A DNA stretch of 43,993 nt, from contig JAPLOZ010000006.1 in the NCBI GenBank assembly GCA_026400435.1, positions 1 to 43,993 on the forward strand, written 5' to 3'. The notes under the pieces were generated by a model that was not told the DNA's origin, searched no databases, and saw nothing but the letters and a program-made list of their open reading frames with translations. Both the position numbers and the translations under genes were made by a program. Positions 39,671-43,993 of this stretch are shown here, in pieces. The DNA is from Hyphomicrobiales bacterium (GTDB lineage Bacteria > Pseudomonadota > Alphaproteobacteria > Rhizobiales > Rhizobiaceae). How positions within the stretch are numbered: the first letter of the stretch is position 1; every line of letters begins with the position of its first letter.

Positions 39671-40043
39671 AACCGCCGTGGCCGACGCGCTGCGCTTTCT
39701 GGTCGCCGGCGCCGTCAACACCGCCCTCACGGCGGCAATCTACTTCGTCGGTCTGCCCTTCATGTCACCGGCCTTCGCATACTCGATCGCATGGGTGGTC
39801 GGTATCTGCTTCGTGATGATCGTCTATCCCGAACGGGTGTATGTCGGAGGAAGCCGCTCTTCCCGCACCCGGCTGCTTTTCGGCGCGCTGGCCGTGGCGG
39901 TCTTCTTCGTAGGCCTTGTCACGCTGCGCCTGCTGGTAGCGGCGATCGGCGACCCCCGCATCGCCTTCCTCATGACGCTCGCGATCACTACAGTGCTCAA
40001 TTTTCTGGGTGGGCGTGCGTTGTCGGGGAAGGGGCCATGGTGA
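39651..40043 (+). CDS. GtrA-family membrane protein (lipid-linked sugar flippase type)
   Basis: A 130-aa protein with four predicted helices: FLVAGAVNTALTAAIYFVGLPF, AYSIAWVVGICFVMIVYP, LLFGALAVAVFFVGLVTLRLLVAAI and IAFLMTLAITTVLNFLGG. The arrangement and the G-x-x-N-T and T-x-x-x-N-F-x-G-x-R-x elements are typical of the GtrA family. ATG 39651 lies within the last codons of the preceding gene; the upstream ATG at 39585 would add hydrophilic residues. GtrA proteins are thought to flip undecaprenyl-phosphate sugars, which fits the GT2 gene in this operon. It is followed by two leader-peptide genes on the same strand. Confidence 0.88.
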   Translation: MPARAPETAVADALRFLVAGAVNTALTAAIYFVGLPFMSPAFAYSIAWVVGICFVMIVYPERVYVGGSRSSRTRLLFGALAVAVFFVGLVTLRLLVAAIGDPRIAFLMTLAITTVLNFLGGRALSGKGPW

Positions 40044-40107
40044 CTTGGCACGCGAGTCGGACGTTCCTGACAGGCGAGAGGTTCCCGGCTTGGTCACACA
40101 TCACGAT

Positions 40108-40137
40108 TTGCATGCCGCGACGGATTTGGGCTATTGT
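40108..40137 (+). promoter_or_regulatory. Possible sigma70-type promoter for leader peptide copy 2
   Basis: TTGCAT (40108-40113) and TATTGT (40132-40137) are separated by 18 nt and end 24 nt before the ATG of the 40162 peptide. Both boxes deviate from consensus, so this is a weak prediction. If real, the peptide genes can be expressed independently of the sugar operon. Confidence 0.25.
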
Positions 40138-40161
40138 CTCTCTTCAGACTTGGGGGCACGG

Positions 40162-40260
40162 ATGAAAAAGCACTATTCAAAACCGGAACTCACAAAGTGC
40201 GGCGCGCTTTCGGCCGTCACCGCTGTGACCAGTGCACCCTCCGGAAAGCTTTCCGGTTGA
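40162..40260 (+). CDS. Lasso-RiPP-type leader peptide, 32 aa (copy 2)
   Basis: Encodes 32 aa beginning M-K-K-H-Y-S-K-P-E-L-T-K and continuing C-G-A-L-S-A-V-T-A. It matches the full lasso-leader pattern Y-x-x-P-x-L-x-x-x-G-x5-T (Y5, P8, L10, G14, T20), the best of the three copies here. The remaining tail, VTSAPSGKLSG, is short and has no Asp or Glu to serve as ring acceptor. A GGGGG ribosome site lies 5 nt before ATG 40162. Copy 3 follows 119 nt downstream with the same P-S-G in the tail. It lies after the amino-sugar operon and 237 nt before the convergent amine oxidase stop. No maturation genes are adjacent. The peptide family is recognised; function is unknown. Confidence 0.72.
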   Translation: MKKHYSKPELTKCGALSAVTAVTSAPSGKLSG

Positions 40261-40379
40261 CGGATGCGCCCGCTTCATCCGCAAGGATTGAGGCAAAGGA
40301 CGTATTGTGCCGGAGAATCGGCGCGTCTAAGACGCTTGTGACAGCCGATTGAGCGTTGGGTTTTGGACTGGAGATGGGC

Positions 40380-40478
40380 ATGAAGAAGAATTACGTGAAG
40401 CCGGTGCTCGCAAAGCGTGAGACCCTCGCAGCCATTGCCGCCATCGTCACACTGCCGTCCGGGACGATAACCACCTGA
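40380..40478 (+). CDS. Lasso-RiPP-type leader peptide, 32 aa (copy 3, degenerate)
   Basis: Encodes 32 aa beginning M-K-K-N-Y-V-K-P-V-L-A-K-R. Y5, P8 and L10 are kept, but the Gly of the motif is Glu14 and the Thr is Ala20. The tail ends IVTLPSGTITT and lacks Asp/Glu. GGAG (40370-40373) is 6 nt before ATG 40380; an in-frame ATG at 40374 would add two residues. A 5-bp hairpin (GCGTC 40323-40327 and GACGC 40331-40335) lies between copies 2 and 3. It is either a decaying duplicate of copy 2 or a variant precursor. Confidence 0.65.
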   Translation: MKKNYVKPVLAKRETLAAIAAIVTLPSGTITT

Positions 40479-40496
40479 CGCATTGACTGGAACGAA

Positions 40497-42011
40497 TCAT
40501 CGATCCTGTGGCCATTGCAGCGCGATTTGACGCTCTAGCAACATGTCCACGCTTTCAAGCGCGCCTTCGATCCAGCCCTGCCGCGGTGACCAGGCCTCGC
40601 CGCAAATGTGAATCCTGTTTTGGTCTATAGGGCAAAGCGCTCGCTGCATCGCTGCTTCAGGCTTGCTTTGGTTCGACCACATGTGGAAGGCGGCGCTTTC
40701 GTTTTCGTTCCAGTCTTGGGTGAAGGCGGCAACGGGGCTCGGCAGCGGAATTTCCATTTTTGGGCCAAACATCCGTTGCGCCTGGCTGTGGAGTTCGGCG
40801 GTGACCGGATGGTCGGCGCCAGTCCATCCTGAGGTGATACCGCCGTCCCCGAGACCGCGCCAGAATTCGCCGCTCTCACCGTCGGCATAGCTTAACAGCG
40901 CGCCGCCGTGCGATCCGCGCCACTGTTCGCCGCCATGATGCCTCAGATGCCGCGCGGGCAAATCCGTCGTCGAGGCACCGCCATGAATTCCCAAACGACG
41001 CCACCAGGGCTGCGCATAGAAAAGCGCGGTCGTGACAGCGCGCTGAGGGGCCAGCGCCGACAGCAGCACCTTGATTTCCGGCCGCGATGCAAGCCCCTCG
41101 ATTCGAGCCACGGCACCCGCTGGCATCGCAAGGACGACGCGTCGCGCTGTCAGCGCGCGTTGGCCGCCCGGCGTTTCGAAAGTGAGCGCGATAGGGGCTG
41201 CGGGGTCTGCCAATGTGACCGCCGCCAGCCGGTGGCTGAACACTGGCCGCCCGCCGAGGCGGTCGATTTCGGCGCACAGAGCATCCGGCAGCCCGGCCAT
41301 GCCCCCTTGCAGTTCCGCCATCGGGTCCTTGCCCCTGAACATCTCCTGCGCGGCCCAGGTCAGGGCCGCCTCCGCCTGCACGGGTTGGCGCCAGAAGGAA
41401 TAGATCAAGCGGTCCGCGAGATAGCGCAGTTCCTCGGGCGTCAGGACTTCGAGCAATGCATCCGGCAGTGTCCATTCGGCGAGCGGCCGTCCACGCAGGC
41501 GCCGGTCGTTGCCTGTCGCGGTGAACGACATGTCTTTCAGGGCCTTGCGCAGGATACGGGCCGGCCCGCGCCGCTGCACATAGGTCGACACGTCATATGC
41601 AAACGGCCTGCGAAACCAGCTGCGGGCAATTTCCGTGTTGGTCAACGAGCGGCCGCGCAAGTGGACAACTCCGGCAGGCGAGCGGCCGACGCTTTCGACT
41701 GCTCTGAGACCGAACCGTTCGACAAGCGCGCCGACGATCCGGTGGGAAGGGCTGAAGTTGTGTGCGCCCATGTCGATGGCGAAGCCTTGCGGCGAGCTGA
41801 CCGTGAGCACCCGGCCACCGGTCCGGTTGCTTGCCTCGAAGAGCCCCAATCTGTCCGGGTTTACGCCAGCCTCGAGCAACCGCCATGTCGCGTAGAGCCC
41901 GGCCATGCCGGCCCCTACGACCGCAATCTCGAGGTCGCTCCCCGGATTGCCGGACGTTGCCAGGTCAGGCCACCTTCTTGCGCGCCAGCCTGGCCCGGAT
42001 GCTTTCGACAT
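40497..42011 (-). CDS. FAD-dependent amine oxidase (flavin monoamine oxidase family)
   Basis: Flavoprotein of about 504 aa. The dinucleotide fold is IAVVGAGMAGLYATWRL (residues 29-45), followed by LFEASNRTGGRV (58-69), the standard amine-oxidase second FAD motif. FAIDMGAHNFSPSHRIVGAL is also conserved. The C-terminal FAD segment IHICGEAWSPRQGWIEGALESV closes the fold. It should oxidise a primary or secondary amine, or a similar substrate, with oxygen or another acceptor. No ATG, GTG or TTG lies between the flavin motif and the end of the upstream dppF gene, so the start must lie inside dppF (ATG 42011, or 42032), an overlap of 47 nt or more. It is last in the dpp operon and convergent with the leader peptides. 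Confidence 0.85.
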   Translation of the reverse strand: MSKASGPGWRARRWPDLATSGNPGSDLEIAVVGAGMAGLYATWRLLEAGVNPDRLGLFEASNRTGGRVLTVSSPQGFAIDMGAHNFSPSHRIVGALVERFGLRAVESVGRSPAGVVHLRGRSLTNTEIARSWFRRPFAYDVSTYVQRRGPARILRKALKDMSFTATGNDRRLRGRPLAEWTLPDALLEVLTPEELRYLADRLIYSFWRQPVQAEAALTWAAQEMFRGKDPMAELQGGMAGLPDALCAEIDRLGGRPVFSHRLAAVTLADPAAPIALTFETPGGQRALTARRVVLAMPAGAVARIEGLASRPEIKVLLSALAPQRAVTTALFYAQPWWRRLGIHGGASTTDLPARHLRHHGGEQWRGSHGGALLSYADGESGEFWRGLGDGGITSGWTGADHPVTAELHSQAQRMFGPKMEIPLPSPVAAFTQDWNENESAAFHMWSNQSKPEAAMQRALCPIDQNRIHICGEAWSPRQGWIEGALESVDMLLERQIALQWPQDR

Positions 42012-42795
42012 CCGCCCGTGGCGTCGCCGCAAACAGCGTTCTTGTGTACTCGTGCCGCGGGTTCGAGAAAACTTCGTCGCGGGGGCCGTATTCCACCGCT
42101 TCGCCGTAGTACATCACCATCACGTCGTCGGCGATGTAGCGGACCACCGAAAGGTCGTGGCTGATGAACACGTAGGTCAACTGGAACTCATCCTGCAGGT
42201 CGGCGAGCAGGTTCAGCACCTGCGCCTGCACCGACAGGTCGAGCGCCGAGACCGGCTCGTCGAGCACCAGCAGACTGGGGTTCAGCATCAAGGCCCGCGC
42301 GATCGCGATGCGCTGGCGCTGCCCGCCCGAAAACATGTGTGGATAGCGATGGTAATGCTCCGGCTGCAGTCCGACCTTCTTCAGCATCGCCATGGCGCGC
42401 TCGCGCCGTTCTTCCGCGCCGACACCGGTGTTGATCTTAAGCGGTTCGCCCAGAACGTCGCCGATCTTCTGGCGCGGGTTGAGCGAGCCATACGGATTCT
42501 GGAACACGATCTGCACCCGGCGGCGCATCTCGCGCGACAGGCCGTTGCGGGCAATGTCGACCGGCTGGCCGTCGATGATCAACGCGCCGGAGGTGGGCGC
42601 GTCGATCATGGTGATGATGCGCGCCAGCGTCGACTTTCCGCACCCGCTCTCGCCGACGATCGCAAGCGTCTTGCCCTTGTCGACCGACAGGCTGACGCCC
42701 TTGACGGCATGGACCGTGCGGGGAGCGGAAAACAGGCCGCCGCCGACATGGTAGTCGCGCACGATGTTCTTCGCTTCGAGAACCTTCTGGGTCAT
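41965..42795 (-). CDS. dppF: Dipeptide/oligopeptide ABC transporter ATPase, DppF/OppF type
   Basis: ATPase of 276 aa. Walker A is GESGCGKST near residues 48-56, the Q-loop is VFQNPYGSLNPRQ, the signature is MFSGGQRQRIAIARAL, Walker B is LLVLDEPVSALD, and the H-loop lies in FISHDLSVV. The C terminus NPRHEYTRTLFAATP is the oligopeptide-transporter extension. The start overlaps the preceding ATPase stop (ATGA). With DppD it drives import of peptides or similar ligands. The pairing with an amine oxidase gene suggests that an amine-bearing compound is possible. The DppF name reflects family, not proven substrate. Confidence 0.9.
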   Translation of the reverse strand: MTQKVLEAKNIVRDYHVGGGLFSAPRTVHAVKGVSLSVDKGKTLAIVGESGCGKSTLARIITMIDAPTSGALIIDGQPVDIARNGLSREMRRRVQIVFQNPYGSLNPRQKIGDVLGEPLKINTGVGAEERRERAMAMLKKVGLQPEHYHRYPHMFSGGQRQRIAIARALMLNPSLLVLDEPVSALDLSVQAQVLNLLADLQDEFQLTYVFISHDLSVVRYIADDVMVMYYGEAVEYGPRDEVFSNPRHEYTRTLFAATPRADVESIRARLARKKVA

Positions 42796-43664
42796 GGCCG
42801 CGGCTCGACCATGGGCGCGACGGCACCTGCGGCCTCGGCTTCCAACAACACCCCGTCGATGGTTGGCAGGCGGTCGCCGGTGGCATTTTCTGGCAGCGCC
42901 GAAAGCAGCGCGCGCGTGTAGTTGCTCCTGGGGGATTCAAACAGCGACAGCACGCTGGCTTCCTCCATCTTGCGGCCCTTGTACTGCACGATCACGCGAT
43001 CGGCCGTCTCGGCGACCACGCCCATGTTGTGGGTGATCATGATCAGGCCCATGCCATATTCTTCCTGCAGCCGGACGAGCAGGTCGAGGATCTGCTTCTG
43101 GATCGTCACGTCGAGCGCTGTGGTCGGCTCGTCGGCGATCAGGAGCTTTGGATTGCAGGCAATCGCGATGGCGATCATCACGCGCTGGCACTGGCCGCCC
43201 GACATCTGGTGCGGGAAGGAATTCAGCCGTTCGCTTGGCTCGGGGATGCCGACGAGGGTCAGCAGTTCGATTGCGCGCGCACGGCGTTGCGCCTTGTCCA
43301 TGCCCATGTGGAACCGCAGCACTTCCTCGATCTGGAAGCCGACCGTGAAGCACGGATTGAGGCTTGCCATCGGTTCCTGGAAGATCATCGAGATGTCCTT
43401 GCCGATGATCTTGCGGCGCTCCGCCGGGTCGAGCGTGAGCAGGTCAACGCCGTTGAATTCCATGCGGTCGGCGGTCACGGTTGCGCTGTCCGGCAGCAGG
43501 CCCATCACGGCAAGCATGGACACCGATTTGCCAGAACCGCTCTCGCCGACGATCGCCAGCACCTCGCGCTTCTCGACCGAGATGTCTATCCCCTTGACGG
43601 CGAAGAACGGCCCGGTCGAGGTGTCGAAGAAAACAACCAGGTTACGAATGTCGAGCAGGGCCAT
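42792..43664 (-). CDS. dppD: Dipeptide/oligopeptide ABC transporter ATPase, DppD/OppD type
   Basis: ATPase of 290 aa. Walker A is GESGSGKSV near residues 38-46, the Q-loop is MIFQEPMASLNPCFTVG, and the signature is MSGGQCQRVMIAIAIA, with Cys in place of the usual Arg/Gln after G-G-Q. Walker B is LLIADEPTTALDV, and the H-loop lies in MITHNMGVVAE. The tail SPRSNYTRALLSALPE is typical of the family. The frame is open to 43826, but ATG 43664 (MALLDIRNLVVFF) is the family start and lies 5 nt after the dppC stop. It is the first complete gene of the dpp-like operon. Confidence 0.9.
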   Translation of the reverse strand: MALLDIRNLVVFFDTSTGPFFAVKGIDISVEKREVLAIVGESGSGKSVSMLAVMGLLPDSATVTADRMEFNGVDLLTLDPAERRKIIGKDISMIFQEPMASLNPCFTVGFQIEEVLRFHMGMDKAQRRARAIELLTLVGIPEPSERLNSFPHQMSGGQCQRVMIAIAIACNPKLLIADEPTTALDVTIQKQILDLLVRLQEEYGMGLIMITHNMGVVAETADRVIVQYKGRKMEEASVLSLFESPRSNYTRALLSALPENATGDRLPTIDGVLLEAEAAGAVAPMVEPRP

Positions 43665-43669
43665 CGCGG

Positions 43670-43857
43670 TCACGACCTCTTCAGCTTGGGGTCGAGTGCG
43701 TCGCGCAGACCGTCGCCGATCAGGTTGATGGAGAGAACCGTGATCAGGATCGCGAGGCCAGGAAAAGTGACGACCCACGGCGCTCTGAGGATAAATTCGC
43801 GCGCCGTCGCAAGCATGGTGCCCCATTCCGGCGTCGGCGGCTGTGCCCCGAGGCCTG
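43670..43857 (-). pseudogene. dppC: C-terminal fragment of DppC-type permease, disrupted at a sequence junction
   Basis: The last 62 residues or so of a DppC/OppC permease are clear: [22 protein letters not shown], then the final helix [32 protein letters not shown]. Upstream of the G-L-G-A-Q motif the family has a hydrophobic L-S-F-L-G segment, but here the frame reads VDPVDDP and then hydrophilic, non-permease sequence. The homology ends at about 43857. Beyond it, the opposite strand carries a better coding sequence. The gene is therefore truncated, either by recombination or by an assembly join. Confidence 0.75.
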
Positions 43858-43993
43858 GGTCATCAACTGGGTCAACCCGACCGCGGCCATGGGCATCGCC
43901 ATGATGCGCCACGCCCCCGACCTGCGGACGCTGGCCATCTGCGACGGCCCGCACAACCCGCGGTTCGACGACAACCTGATGGTCCGAGCCGGC
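43851..43993 (+). CDS. Fragment resembling a family 4 glycoside hydrolase, joined at the dppC break
   Basis: The plus strand reads [20 protein letters not shown], then [16 protein letters not shown] and on to the window end without a stop. The N-x-x-N-P motif after a hydrophobic strand, followed by a C-D-G/H-S turn, resembles the NAD-dependent GH4 (alpha-galactosidase/6-phosphoglucosidase) family. There is no start codon; the frame simply appears at the junction. Coding in this strand explains why the dppC frame becomes non-permease here. Only about 47 residues are visible, so the family call is tentative. Confidence 0.4.

Noticed and set aside
1-43993. CRISPR array, prophage or insertion sequence
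   Set aside because: No regularly spaced repeats, transposase, integrase, capsid or terminase motifs were seen on either strand.

Overview
The window looks like chromosomal DNA of a high-GC alphaproteobacterium, most likely Rhizobiales of the Mesorhizobium/Phyllobacteriaceae type. This is inferred from strong GC3 codon bias, the number of ABC uptake operons, a ThuA/ThuB pair, a YdcS-type polyamine operon and several rhizobial-style intergenic palindromes. No integrase, transposase, phage gene or CRISPR array was seen.

Layout. (1) 1-2.9 kb: an MsbA-like ABC exporter running off the left edge, divergent from a GT4-type glycosyltransferase. (2) 3.0-9.0 kb: a tight five-gene operon with a BMP-family binding protein, a double ABC ATPase, two permeases and a CodA-type amidohydrolase. 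This reads as uptake plus deamination of a nucleobase or nucleoside. The CodA-like enzyme has Cys where E. coli CodA has the substrate-discriminating Asp314. (3) 9.0-12.8 kb: a secreted unknown protein, an EamA transporter, a 31-aa lasso-type leader peptide and an asparagine-synthetase homologue. (4) 12.8-25.7 kb: an amine catabolic region. It has two choline-kinase-like phosphotransferases, a methyltransferase, a dimethylglycine/sarcosine dehydrogenase-like FAD-GcvT protein, DeoR and LysR regulators, and a ydcSTUV-patD operon (polyamine-type uptake plus gamma-aminobutyraldehyde dehydrogenase). (5) 25.7-31.1 kb: a TPR-methyltransferase, a small secreted protein, the ligase-associated exonuclease/ATP-dependent DNA ligase pair and a one-TM unknown. 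(6) 31.1-36.4 kb: thuB-thuA behind a LacI-type operator, tRNA-Thr(CGT), a 14-TM MFS exporter and a Tat-exported phospholipase C-like phosphoesterase. (7) 36.6-40.5 kb: a four-gene operon for a dTDP-3-amino-3,6-dideoxyhexose and its lipid-linked transfer, followed by two more lasso-type leader peptides. (8) 40.5-43.9 kb: an amine oxidase and a dpp/opp operon. At about 43857 the dppC reading frame stops matching its family, and unrelated opposite-strand coding sequence begins; this is probably an assembly join.

The most unusual points are three lasso-leader-type peptides at two loci whose cores lack any Asp/Glu ring acceptor, one of them 18 nt upstream of an Asn synthetase with an altered PP-loop; the candidate 5-methylcytosine deaminase operon; and two uptake operons that each carry a palindromic repeat exactly between the binding-protein gene and the ATPase gene. 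All identifications come from reading the translations and recalled family motifs. No database search was run.
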